Source: Aminobacter carboxidus (GTDB lineage Bacteria; Pseudomonadota; Alphaproteobacteria; Rhizobiales; Rhizobiaceae). Taken from it: a stretch of DNA of 64,000 bases. The DNA lies in the NCBI RefSeq assembly GCF_014863355.1, contig NZ_JACZEP010000005.1:124001-188000 (forward strand), in the 5' to 3' direction. The notes under the pieces were generated by a model that ran no database searches, had not been told where the DNA came from, and was given only the letters and a program-made list of their open reading frames with translations. The translations under genes were made by a program, and so were the position numbers. The first letter of the stretch is position 1; each line of letters opens with the position of its first letter. This document shows, in pieces, positions 1 through 8,264 of this stretch.

Positions 1-161
1 ATGATCGACGTCACCACGAACCGCGCCGGGCCCGTGGTCAGATATTGGGCAACGCCGAAGATGAGGCCGAAGGGTATGGCAAAGACCAGGCCATAGAGCG
101 TCACCAGAGCGGTGACGCGAAAGCCCTGCAGGATGCCGAGCCAGATCTCGAGGATGGTCAT
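1..161 (-). CDS. ABC transporter permease, N-terminal part (cut by window edge)
   Basis: Only the first 53 codons are inside the window. The readable protein begins MTILEIWLGILQGFRVTALV and shows one hydrophobic membrane segment followed by a polar stretch, as in inner-membrane permeases of polar amino-acid ABC transporters (HisM/GlnP type). Its ATG overlaps the stop of the upstream binding-protein gene in an ATGA junction, so the two are translationally coupled and should form one importer. The remaining membrane segments and the ATPase must lie to the left of base 1. The family is inferred from the short N-terminus and the neighbour. Confidence 0.7.
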   Translation of the reverse strand, partial: MTILEIWLGILQGFRVTALVTLYGLVFAIPFGLIFGVAQYLTTGPARFVVTSI

Positions 162-1045
162 TTGCCGGCACCAGCCGTGCCACAGAGTTTCTCGACGGTG
201 ACGGTATCAGGCACGACCTCAGTTTCGCCAAAGCCATATCTGGCCATGACTTTGGTAACCGTGCCGTCTTTTGTCAGGGCCAGAAGCCTTTCATCCCACA
301 GTGCGCGCAAATCCTGGTCTTCGCTGCGAAACGCGACTGCGGCATAGGTGGCCTGTTCGTCTGTCGTCACGAAGGGTGTCGCACTTTCCAGTCCCTTGAG
401 CTTGCCGCTGGCAAGCAGCCCGATCACTGTCGGAGACGACAACACCGTCACATCGATGCGGCCGGAGCGCAGGGCCGAGATGTTGGCCTCGATGTCGGGG
501 AACAGCAGCATGTTGCTTTCCGGCACGCCGGCTATAGTCGCATTCCTGACCGACACACTGCCGCGGCCAGCACCCATGATGATCTTCTTGCTGACGATAT
601 CGTCGAAGCCATGGATCTGTTTTGGATTACCAGTGAGCACGATGGCAGCGTCATGGACCTTCAGATCGGGTGCACCGAAGGCAACCTGCCGGCAGCGCTC
701 CGGTGTGATGGACAGACCGGAGGCCACGGCATCGAAGCGGCCGGCCAGCAGACCCGGGATCAGGGCGCCGAACTCGGTGACCCTGATGTCGATCTCCTTG
801 ACGCCAAGTTCGGCAAAGGCAGCCCTCAACAGATCAGGATGCCATCCCTTTGCCTCGCCGGTGGCTTCATCGCGAAAGCCCCAGGGCGTCCGGTTGTGAA
901 TGCCGATGACGATCTTGCCCTCGCGCAGGATGCGCTCCTTCGTTGTCTCGGCAAAGGCCGGACCACCTGGCAAGGCAACGATCAGCGCAAGCAAAACGCA
1001 CCACATGAATGCAAGCCGCAGGCGTACAGAACTTCTGAAGGTCAT
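158..1045 (-). CDS. Periplasmic substrate-binding protein, family 3 (amino-acid type ABC transporter)
   Basis: A 295-residue exported solute-binding protein. Residues 1 to about 32 form a signal peptide (basic start, hydrophobic core, cleavage near AFA-ETT). The mature part begins with the ILREGKIVIGI strand typical of SBP_bac_3 proteins, and the middle holds FDAVASGLSITPER, which matches the conserved D-x-V-x-x-G-x-x-I-T-x-E-R signature. The start at 1045 is preferred over an in-frame ATG at 1060 because a GGGAGAGAGAG stretch precedes it. It overlaps the permease gene by four bases. The ligand is probably a polar amino acid or related compound (for example ectoine-like), but the sequence does not decide this. 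Confidence 0.85.
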   Translation of the reverse strand: MTFRSSVRLRLAFMWCVLLALIVALPGGPAFAETTKERILREGKIVIGIHNRTPWGFRDEATGEAKGWHPDLLRAAFAELGVKEIDIRVTEFGALIPGLLAGRFDAVASGLSITPERCRQVAFGAPDLKVHDAAIVLTGNPKQIHGFDDIVSKKIIMGAGRGSVSVRNATIAGVPESNMLLFPDIEANISALRSGRIDVTVLSSPTVIGLLASGKLKGLESATPFVTTDEQATYAAVAFRSEDQDLRALWDERLLALTKDGTVTKVMARYGFGETEVVPDTVTVEKLCGTAGAGK

Positions 1046-1157
1046 TTCTCTCTCTCCCATTGTTGTAAAAGGTGCCTGCCCGATCGCCGATCCAGGGCAA
1101 GCCTGATGTGTGGCCGCGTGGCATCGCTGCCTCGCCTCCCGCGAGCCTGCTATGTGT

Positions 1158-1865
1158 TCAGCTTCGCCGTGGCTGGCTTTCGCGGGCTATGGTGCCGTCT
1201 GACATGGATGCGCGAAGGCGGTTCGTCTCGCCGTCCAGGCCGCGATCCCCGGCGGGCTGGCGTCGGCTATCGGCCGGCTGCGCGTCCGCGCCGCGGTCGC
1301 CCAATGCCTGGAGATCCGCCAGGACCGACTGAATTTGCGGCCAGGGAAATGCCGATGTGTCGCCCATGTTGTCGCCACCGCCAGCAATGATCTTCAGCTT
1401 GGCGATCACCCCGGCGAGTGATTGAGCGCGAGTGGTGGCAACAGCGTCGAAGATCTCTTCTTCGGCCTCAACAGCCTGCGCCTCGGCGGCACGGGCTCGT
1501 GAGTATCCGACCTCCTGGTCGAGCTCGTTCCAACGTGCCTGCTGATCCGCTGGCTGCGGTGCGCTCTGCTGGTCGTTCCCAGGTCCACCGCTCGGTTCAG
1601 AAGCTCTCAGGGCATTCCTGATCCTTATCTCCAGACGCTGCTGCAGCCGGCACAAAACCACGGCCATGTGGTGTGCCTGTTCCCACTCCTGCAGCAGGAC
1701 AACACACGGGTCGAGCGGCGCAAGCAAACGCGCCGCGAAGCGCTCCGTCAGTCTAGTGGCAACCGCAGCACCGCCACCTCTCGTATCGTCATCCACAGCA
1801 CAGCTCTTCCTTCGCCCCTCTTGGGTGACGAAAGGCAAAGCTGTGGTATTGTCGGAATCAGCCAT
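1158..1865 (-). CDS. Conserved-looking hypothetical protein, charged and Ala/Gln rich
   Basis: A 235-residue protein that I do not recognise. It begins MADSDNTTALPF, has no signal peptide or membrane segment, and is rich in Ala, Arg, Glu and Gln. A helical stretch around residues 110-160 (with EAEEEIFDAVATTRAQSLAG) could form a coiled coil. The start at 1865 follows a GGAG box by nine bases; the longer frame to 1946 lacks one. It is transcribed away from the small XRE regulator at 2007, so the two share a promoter region. The C-terminal 60 residues are low in complexity and may be disordered. Confidence 0.6.
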   Translation of the reverse strand: MADSDNTTALPFVTQEGRRKSCAVDDDTRGGGAAVATRLTERFAARLLAPLDPCVVLLQEWEQAHHMAVVLCRLQQRLEIRIRNALRASEPSGGPGNDQQSAPQPADQQARWNELDQEVGYSRARAAEAQAVEAEEEIFDAVATTRAQSLAGVIAKLKIIAGGGDNMGDTSAFPWPQIQSVLADLQALGDRGADAQPADSRRQPAGDRGLDGETNRLRASMSDGTIARESQPRRS

Positions 1866-2006
1866 GATCCGAGCTCCAACCAGCTTGGGTTTGGTCAGGC
1901 CGAAGAAGGTGTTGACGCACCTTGTTCGGCCGTTTGCGACCCTCATCGCATTACTGCGCGGCTATCGGATAATGTCAACCAAAAATGATAAATTTCGACA
2001 ATTAGA

Positions 2007-2255
2007 ATGATTTCAGTTGAGCAATGTAGAGGCGCTCGCGCAATGCTGGGGTGGAGTCAGGATGAACTTGCGCGTCTTGCGGCAATCTCGCGCGCAACGA
2101 TAGTTGATTTTGAACGCGGGGCGCGAATCCCCCATCGGAACAGTCTCACTGCAATCCGCAGGGCATTTGAGGCAGGCGGTATTCAGTTCATTCCGGAAAA
2201 TGGTGGCGGAGCGGGATTGCGGTTTGAGAAGCCGACGCGGAGTCCTGATGATTGA
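2007..2255 (+). CDS. Small XRE-family helix-turn-helix regulator
   Basis: An 82-residue cytoplasmic DNA-binding protein. Residues 6-62 form one HTH_3 domain: RGARAMLGWSQDELARLA is helices 1-2, SRATIVDFERGARIP the recognition region, and NSLTAIRRAFEAGGIQFI the closing helices. The tail GGAGLRFEKP is the standard ending of a very common rhizobial XRE subfamily, so the gene is complete. It is divergent from the unassigned gene at 1865, which it may control together with itself. No effector domain is present. Confidence 0.85.
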   Translation: MISVEQCRGARAMLGWSQDELARLAAISRATIVDFERGARIPHRNSLTAIRRAFEAGGIQFIPENGGGAGLRFEKPTRSPDD

Positions 2256-2679
2256 GAGAAACGCCAACCCATAGCTTGACGTGACCCGTCATCAAGTGGG
2301 GCGCTACGCGTCACCTTCTTGTAGCCCAAGACGATCCCTAGCAGGCGCGCCAACTGCAGCTGGGCGGTGGGGGTGAGCCGCAGCTGGCGCTAAGCTCATG
2401 TGTTGCCTTGGGGAGGCGGCAGGAGCCTGTGTGCAAATTAGACACAGCTAACGCAACGTCAAGCAACGCCAGCGTGTCTGGTGAAGAACTATCGCAACTT
2501 GCGCCAGCCTGGGCTTTCAGCCCTGCTAATCCTGCTCGGGCGATGGGCCGGCCGCTTCTCTTAAATCTGTACTCGAAACAGACTTTTCGGACATAAATTT
2601 CCGGCTGCAGGCCCGACCTCGATAGTGCGGCCCTGCTAGTACCGCCGCTGCAACCAGCGTTGGTATCCTGGCGGTCTGA
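2256..2679. other. 424-base intergenic stretch, no gene supported
   Basis: Short open frames exist (for example 2408-2596 on the plus strand), but none has a ribosome-binding site or a protein-like sequence. A reverse-strand stretch around 2330-2395 reads RQLRLTPTAQLQLARLLG, which could be a decayed coding fragment, but it is too short to name. Confidence 0.4.
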
Positions 2680-3129
2680 CTACGCCTTGGTCTTCCGTCC
2701 AGCTTTTTTCACAGGCTTCTTGTCGCCGGGCTTCCGACCGAGGCCGAGCTGCTTCGCCAGATCTGAGCGTCTTGCAGAATATCCGGGAGCTACCATGGGG
2801 TAGTCAGAGGGCAGGGACCACTTTGAACGGTATTGTTCAGGGGTGAGCCCCAGAATACCAAGATGCCGCTTCAGGGTTTGATACTTCTTACCGTCTTCCA
2901 GGCTGATGAGGTAACCGTCCGTGACAGTCTTCTTGATAGGCATCCGGGGTGTTGGCCGCTCTTCCACCGTCGTCGCCCGAGTGCCGAGCGAGCTGATGCT
3001 GGAATGGATTTGGGCAATCAAGCCAGGCAGATCTCCGGCCGGGACTGGATTGTTCGAAACATAGGCGGCCACGATATCGGCAGTGAGCTCAATCAGCTGA
3101 CTATTGGGGTTTAGCAATACTTCAGTCAT
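2680..3129 (-). CDS. MucR/Ros-family transcriptional regulator lacking canonical zinc ligands
   Basis: A 149-residue regulator of the MucR/Ros family, which binds AT-rich promoters and controls exopolysaccharide, motility and cell-cycle genes in alphaproteobacteria. The N-terminal part (MTEVLLNPNSQLIELTADIV) is the oligomerisation region. The C-terminal DNA-binding region carries SLEDGKKYQTLKRHL, LTPEQYRSKW and YPMVAPGYSARRSDLAKQLGLG, all family hallmarks. In Ros the zinc site is Cys-x2-Cys plus two His; here the first Cys is Ser (SLED), the second is Asp and the second His is gone. Zinc-independent homologues are known from Mesorhizobium. The start at 3129 follows a CCGAGG box; an upstream in-frame extension to 3261 looks non-coding. 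Confidence 0.88.
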   Translation of the reverse strand: MTEVLLNPNSQLIELTADIVAAYVSNNPVPAGDLPGLIAQIHSSISSLGTRATTVEERPTPRMPIKKTVTDGYLISLEDGKKYQTLKRHLGILGLTPEQYRSKWSLPSDYPMVAPGYSARRSDLAKQLGLGRKPGDKKPVKKAGRKTKA

Positions 3130-3464
3130 CACAATACCTCGGAAGAGTACTCGGCTACCAAGCTCCGGTAGCGCAATTTTGCCCACGACGAAACCCGGGG
3201 GTTCCAAAAGGCACGAGTTCGGCCGCCGTTGGACGTCCGCTTTGCGCCCAGTATCTGCCATTCAGCTCAGCACGGTGGAGGCCTAAAAGCGGATGTTTAG
3301 GTTCTCTAGCATGCTAATTAATTATCCCGGAAGATCGATAGGCAAAGTAAGAAATATTTCAGGAAGCGTTTGTTGCAGAACTATTCGAGTTACTCTAGAA
3401 GGAATAGGTATATAAACGCCGCACAACGCGGCGCTTCAACGGGTTTGCTGTCTGTGAGGGTCCA
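3130..3464. other. Divergent promoter region between MucR-like gene and PIN gene
   Basis: This 335-base gap separates two divergent genes and must hold both promoters. Around 3309-3335 it has an AT-rich block (gcatgctaattaattatc), unlike the GC-rich surroundings. MucR-type proteins bind such A/T tracts, so autoregulation or silencing of the neighbouring defence genes is possible. No gene is seen here. Confidence 0.4.
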
Positions 3465-5144
3465 ATGGAGCATGCGTTCATAGCCGACACGAACCTGTTC
3501 TTCGAATGCATGCGTTTGGAAGAACTCCCCTGGTCTGACCTTTCTGTGGACCCGGTTGTTATCGCGTTGACCAAGCCGGTCATGGCGGAGATCGACAAGC
3601 ATAAGAAGGGCGGCGGCAGAACCCGCAAGCGGGCAATCGAGATATCGGGGCGGATACGCGCAATGCTGACGTCCCAGCCGCCTGAAGTCGTTATCCGGGA
3701 AGCAGGGCCGCGAGTCGTTCTCAGACTTATGCCGATCGTCCAGCCCGCTCCTGAGTTCGCCAGTTCGCTCGACTACACCATCAACGACGACCGGATCGTG
3801 GGGACTGTCGCCACCCTTTCAAAGGATGAGACGTTCGCCTCAGTCTCGATGCTGACAGATGATAGCGTCGCGGCATCCACTGCTCAGGGTCTCGGCGTTT
3901 CTTTCTTCCTGATTCCGGAGAGTTGGAAGCGACCGCCGGAGGAAACGAATGAGGCGAAGCGGATCAAGGAACTGGAAAAGGACATTTCGATCTACAGGGC
4001 GCAGGAGCCTTCTATCAGCATCGCAGACGCTTCAGATGATCCAGCACAGGCCCATGTTATCCGCCACGTCGCTTTAGCACTCGAGCCGCCTGAAATTGAT
4101 CAGCTGATCGACAAGCTGAAAGTGCGTCATCCCGTAAAGCAGGATTTTGCTGTTCCAGAAATCGAGAGCCAGGCGGATGGGACAGAGATTTCTTATGAGG
4201 CGCCCGACGCTGAAGCGATCGAAAAGTACACTTCTGAGGCGTACCCGAAATGGATCGGCGCGTGCCGCTCGATCTTCGAGAGGCTGCACAATGGCCGCCT
4301 CGAGCCCGAGGCTGAGGTTGCGTTAACATTCAGCGTCGCAAATGGCGGCACTCGGCCAGCGTCAAAGATGCGCGTGTCGTTTGAGGCAATCGGCAACATC
4401 CACCTGTGCCATGACGCTCATGATCCGGACAATGACGAAGATCAGGATGATGGCGGGCAATCCGCGCTCTCCCCGATTCCAGGGCTGCCCGCGCCGCCTG
4501 TTGCGCCAGCGGTTCGACGTGTCGTGAAACGGCCGCCGACTGCGTCGAATGGCGTTGATATCGCCACGCCGAGAGTACCCGGCACCGGTCTGAGGTTTTC
4601 CGAACTGGGAAAGGGTTCGCGTGGGCTTATGGGGCTCGATTCGCACTTTGCGGCAGTCCGCAGCGCGCAATCGATGTTCGATAATCTTCACGGCAGAGGG
4701 GCGCTCGCAGATTTGGCGCGCGGGGTAGGGCCTATCTCGGACATAATGAGAATCGCAGAGGAACAAGATCGTCTGCGCAGGTCGCTGTTTGAACCCACTG
4801 GCATCGCCAGACCGACCTACCTCGATGTTTCGCCTGTCCGACTGCCGCCCATGCCAGAGAAGCACAATCCTGAAAGGTTCTATTATGACCGGTGGCCAAA
4901 GGCCAAACCGACCAAACGTGGTGCACTGACCTGCGATCTATTTCGTCACCAGCGGGGGAAGGAATTGTTTGAGGTCGATGTTCAGTTTCCCGACGATGGG
5001 GACGTCACGGGTGCCGTTAGGTGTGTCGTCGAAGCAGAGAACCTCACCAAACCGGCAGAGCTTCTGCTACCTGTTAGCCGCACGATAGAAGCCTATAGCC
5101 TCGCGTCTGTCGCGGAGCAGATGATCCAACGTTGCGGCTTCTGA
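3465..5144 (+). CDS. PIN-domain protein with long C-terminal extension
   Basis: A 559-residue protein starting with a PIN nuclease-like domain (about residues 1-155). The acidic residues expected of PIN enzymes are visible: Asp8 in FIADTN, Glu42 in VMAEIDKHK, Asp108/109 in INDDRIV and Asp132/133 in LTDDS. The fold cuts RNA by a metal-dependent mechanism. The remaining 400 residues match nothing I recognise; they include a Pro-rich linker (about 345-365, SPIPGLPAPPVAP) and a final predicted beta-rich region. There is no antitoxin-sized gene next to it, so it is not an ordinary VapC toxin. It stands at the left edge of the defence island, 155 bases before an HNH endonuclease gene on the same strand. 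Confidence 0.75.
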   Translation: MEHAFIADTNLFFECMRLEELPWSDLSVDPVVIALTKPVMAEIDKHKKGGGRTRKRAIEISGRIRAMLTSQPPEVVIREAGPRVVLRLMPIVQPAPEFASSLDYTINDDRIVGTVATLSKDETFASVSMLTDDSVAASTAQGLGVSFFLIPESWKRPPEETNEAKRIKELEKDISIYRAQEPSISIADASDDPAQAHVIRHVALALEPPEIDQLIDKLKVRHPVKQDFAVPEIESQADGTEISYEAPDAEAIEKYTSEAYPKWIGACRSIFERLHNGRLEPEAEVALTFSVANGGTRPASKMRVSFEAIGNIHLCHDAHDPDNDEDQDDGGQSALSPIPGLPAPPVAPAVRRVVKRPPTASNGVDIATPRVPGTGLRFSELGKGSRGLMGLDSHFAAVRSAQSMFDNLHGRGALADLARGVGPISDIMRIAEEQDRLRRSLFEPTGIARPTYLDVSPVRLPPMPEKHNPERFYYDRWPKAKPTKRGALTCDLFRHQRGKELFEVDVQFPDDGDVTGAVRCVVEAENLTKPAELLLPVSRTIEAYSLASVAEQMIQRCGF

Positions 5145-5299
5145 AGGTCAGCAGACTAGCCGCCAGAATAGCCTGAAATAGTCCTGGAAGTGTTCGGGCG
5201 CATCCACATAGCTGCCGTTGTTCACTGATTGTGGCCAACACCCGAACGGTTTCGAGGGTAGCTGTAGACGCCGCACCTTCTTGCTGATTTTCTCGGTGA

Positions 5300-6382
5300 A
5301 TGGCTGAACCTTTCAATCTACACACTGACTCGGGCTCCATGTTGAACGCGACTATGGAACTCAGCTCGGATGGAATCATCCTCCACAGCCGCAGCGGCAC
5401 CGATCGGAATCGAGATTACAAGCGCGCCTTGGAGCTGCTGATGGCGCGCTTCGACCACGCCGGCATCCCATACGAGATTTACCTCGACAGCCGCCCAGTG
5501 CAGCACATTCCGTTGACGCAGCGTCGCCTAGCGTTCGATCGTGTGGCAGCGATTTCGACACGTTTCGACCAACTTGTCCGAGCCATGAATGCCGGAAGCG
5601 CCAGCCACGGCGCGTGGCGGCGCCTGCTGATAGCAACGCCCGGAAGCGGCTCCGAAGAGTTGGTAGCCGCCTTAAATGCCCATGCAGTTAGCCCGACTAT
5701 TGAGCGACTGCCGGCGAGTCAACTCAGGCAAGTCACGAGCGCGCACATTCACAAGGCAGTCGCTCGGTTGCTTGCCGGCGAGGATGCGCCAAATTTCGCT
5801 TCTTCGCGAGACTACGACGCCTTAACCGACGACGGCGTCCCGCTTGCTCCTAAGAAGGTATTCGGCCTCGCTCTTGAGGAAGCAGTGGGGATTGACGCTT
5901 ATCCTGGGCACTTCAGCGCCGGGTGGGGCCAGGTTTGTTTCGAGTTGCTCGAAACAGCGGGGCTATGGATCGTGCCCAAATCGGGGGGCGATCCACGGCC
6001 GCGACCCAGATCAGCCGAAGTCGAGGCAGAGCTGGCTGACCTGGCGCCGACGGAGGAGGAGCGTAGTTGGATCGAGGGCAATCCCAAGATCGTCTCGCAC
6101 TTGAAACGCGAACGACAACCTGGTCTGGCGAAACAGAAGCGCGCCGAGTTCATCGCCGAGCATGGCCGCTTGTTTTGCGAAGAATGTAGGCTTGACCCGG
6201 TAGAACGGTACGGTCCTGAGGCGGGGCACGCCTGCATTGAGGTGCACCATCACCGGGTGCACGTCGCGAACATGAAGCCGGGGCACCTCACGCTTACCGA
6301 TGATCTAAAGTGCCTCTGCGCAAATTGTCATCGCGTGCTGCATCGCAAGCTAACGTTGGGCTTGGCTGCATGGACAGCTTGA
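5300..6382 (+). CDS. McrA-like HNH endonuclease
   Basis: A 360-residue protein with a C-terminal HNH nuclease domain. Residues 293-348 hold a zinc-binding CEEC pair (Cys293, Cys296), the catalytic HHH at 316-318, and CANCHRVLH with Cys340, Cys343, His344 and His348. N-terminal residues 20-80 (IILHSRSGTDRNRDYKRALE) resemble the head domain found in ScoMcrA-like type IV restriction enzymes, which cut modified DNA. That N-terminal match is from memory of the family and less certain than the HNH. Start is ambiguous: 5300 is the longest, an ATG at 5339 would remove 13 residues, and neither has a strong ribosome site. It probably acts on foreign DNA, alone or with the preceding PIN protein. Confidence 0.8.
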   Translation: MAEPFNLHTDSGSMLNATMELSSDGIILHSRSGTDRNRDYKRALELLMARFDHAGIPYEIYLDSRPVQHIPLTQRRLAFDRVAAISTRFDQLVRAMNAGSASHGAWRRLLIATPGSGSEELVAALNAHAVSPTIERLPASQLRQVTSAHIHKAVARLLAGEDAPNFASSRDYDALTDDGVPLAPKKVFGLALEEAVGIDAYPGHFSAGWGQVCFELLETAGLWIVPKSGGDPRPRPRSAEVEAELADLAPTEEERSWIEGNPKIVSHLKRERQPGLAKQKRAEFIAEHGRLFCEECRLDPVERYGPEAGHACIEVHHHRVHVANMKPGHLTLTDDLKCLCANCHRVLHRKLTLGLAAWTA

Positions 6383-6563
6383 CATAACAGCTAGTAAGCG
6401 CCCAATCTCAGCCGTAGAGGCAAACTTTTCCTTGTGCCAAAAGCGGACGTTACGGACGGCCTCGATCACCGGTCACGCCGAGTGGCTTGCCGATAGCCGG
6501 TAAAACTCGGCAGCCAGAGGTTTCAGGGCCGCGAGTATCTCGCGGACACCGCCGCTTTAGGGC

Positions 6564-8261
6564 CTATTTCCATAGAGCCGCCGGCGTTGAATCGGGCGGG
6601 TTGACGGGACGCAGGATCTGCACAGGCATCGTCATGGGGGTGTCTAAGCCGATCACCAAGGCCTCGCCCTGCCCAAGGATCGGGAGAAACGAAGCCGCCG
6701 ACGCGTCGAGGCTGCCACAGGCCTGCTCGACGATCTGGCGATCTTTCTCGTTGATCAGCCGGTGAACGATGAACATGCCCATTTGGCTCAGAACGTCCTC
6801 GGGAATATCTCGTGGGCGCTGCGTCGCCAGAAGAGCGTGAAGGCCATATTTTCGGCCTTCCTTGGCGATCAGCGCGAACGATTCGAGGCGAACGCGGTTG
6901 AATTCGTCGCCAATGGATTTGTTGAGGAATTGATGGGCCTCGTCCAACGCGACGATCAGCGGCTTGTCTTTGAAGGCGCCACGACGGGCGAGCTTGATCA
7001 GGTGATGTCCAAGAGCATTTGCGACGAGCTCGCGGGTATGATGCTCGAAGGGTAGATCTTCCATCGATACCCGGAGAATGCTGTATCGATCATCAGCCAG
7101 GAATTCCTGAATCACCTCCGTTAAATCGGCCAGTGCGCCGGGCGCGAATACGGGCGCCATCTCGGCCGAATGGACCAGCACGCTAATCCGGCTGACCAAG
7201 GTCGTGCAGTAGCCCCGCCCATTAACGTCCGCTCCGCCCCAATTCGCCGGATTTGGATTATTCTGGAAGCCGCCGGTTGGAAAGACACATTCTTCGTAAA
7301 TTTGGTCGGCAAGCTTGGTAATGTCATAGGCAGCACCGGGTTGGCGGAGCGCGGCGGCGTGCTCCGTCTGCTTATTGACTACCGGCGCCTTGGCCTGCTG
7401 GGCCTTGATAAGCAAGCCGTCCGTGCCGAGTTCCGGCGCAAGATGAAGCAATTTCAGGCTTTGCAATGCCTCGCGCAGCTTCGGGGATTGCGAGCCCCCG
7501 CTCGGTTGGAACATCGCGAACAGATCACTCTCCGACAGGTGCTTGTGCGGAAAGCCCACGAAAAAGCGACTGTCGTCAGCCGCGGCTGGCTGACCGCCAA
7601 GCCAAACATGGCCCGCCCGGTCGTTCAAGGTGCGGAATTCGCCGCTCGGATCGAACAGGATAGCTTTTCCCCGGTGGCGAGCGATCTCACCGAGCAGCCG
7701 GGCCAAGGTCCAGCTCTTGCCGCCTCCCGTGGTTCCAAGAACGGCGCAATGTCGCCCGAATATAGACTCTGGCGGGAACGATATCCTCGTGGTGGGCGAC
7801 TGAGGTAGATGAGCGAGCTCGACGAACTTCCCAGCTTCGCCTCCGTTTTGTTCAATCGCGTGCTTCACGAGGTCCGGATGCGCCGCGTAGGCGTATTGTC
7901 CGATCCTCGGGTGCTCTGGAATGCCCCGCGATATCTTGCCGGTCGCGAGGTCTATCGAGAGAAGCAACTGGACGCTGCCGATGGGATTGGCGGTTACGGC
8001 CTCCGATTTGCGGGCGGGCTCGACGGTCAGCCGATCACCGTCCAGCAAGCGGATCTGAGTGATCCGGCCGAGGATCCCTTGGGTCTCGCCTTCTATCACC
8101 ACGAATTCCCCGACCTCTCCCCGGCCGACGCGGTGGCCGGAATAGGAGGGGGCCACGGAAATGGTCCCGTGAGGCAGGTTGAGCCTCACGACTGCCGGTT
8201 CCACATATACGATGGAGCCCACGTATCGCCCGGCCTCGAAAGCGGCGGTTGGAAGGCCCAT
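6564..8261 (-). CDS. HerA-like ATPase of a SIR2-HerA defence pair
   Basis: A 565-residue ATPase of the HerA/DUF87 class. Residues 15-110 form the beta-barrel HAS domain. GTTGGGKS at 176-183 is Walker A, PLIVALDEAH at 434-442 is Walker B, and LLATQRPRDIP just beyond carries the conserved Gln-Arg sensor. HerA proteins assemble as hexameric rings that translocate or unwind DNA. The gene starts three bases after the stop of a SIR2 gene on the same strand, the arrangement of the known SIR2-HerA (Nezha) anti-phage system, where both proteins form a large complex that degrades NAD+ and cuts DNA on infection. The function is transferred from that system by architecture and order. Confidence 0.88.
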   Translation of the reverse strand: MGLPTAAFEAGRYVGSIVYVEPAVVRLNLPHGTISVAPSYSGHRVGRGEVGEFVVIEGETQGILGRITQIRLLDGDRLTVEPARKSEAVTANPIGSVQLLLSIDLATGKISRGIPEHPRIGQYAYAAHPDLVKHAIEQNGGEAGKFVELAHLPQSPTTRISFPPESIFGRHCAVLGTTGGGKSWTLARLLGEIARHRGKAILFDPSGEFRTLNDRAGHVWLGGQPAAADDSRFFVGFPHKHLSESDLFAMFQPSGGSQSPKLREALQSLKLLHLAPELGTDGLLIKAQQAKAPVVNKQTEHAAALRQPGAAYDITKLADQIYEECVFPTGGFQNNPNPANWGGADVNGRGYCTTLVSRISVLVHSAEMAPVFAPGALADLTEVIQEFLADDRYSILRVSMEDLPFEHHTRELVANALGHHLIKLARRGAFKDKPLIVALDEAHQFLNKSIGDEFNRVRLESFALIAKEGRKYGLHALLATQRPRDIPEDVLSQMGMFIVHRLINEKDRQIVEQACGSLDASAASFLPILGQGEALVIGLDTPMTMPVQILRPVNPPDSTPAALWK

Positions 8262-8264
8262 GAT

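Noticed and set aside
2408-2596. Small plus-strand frame
   Set aside because: Composition rich in Ser, Asn and Ala with no conserved pattern and no ribosome site.
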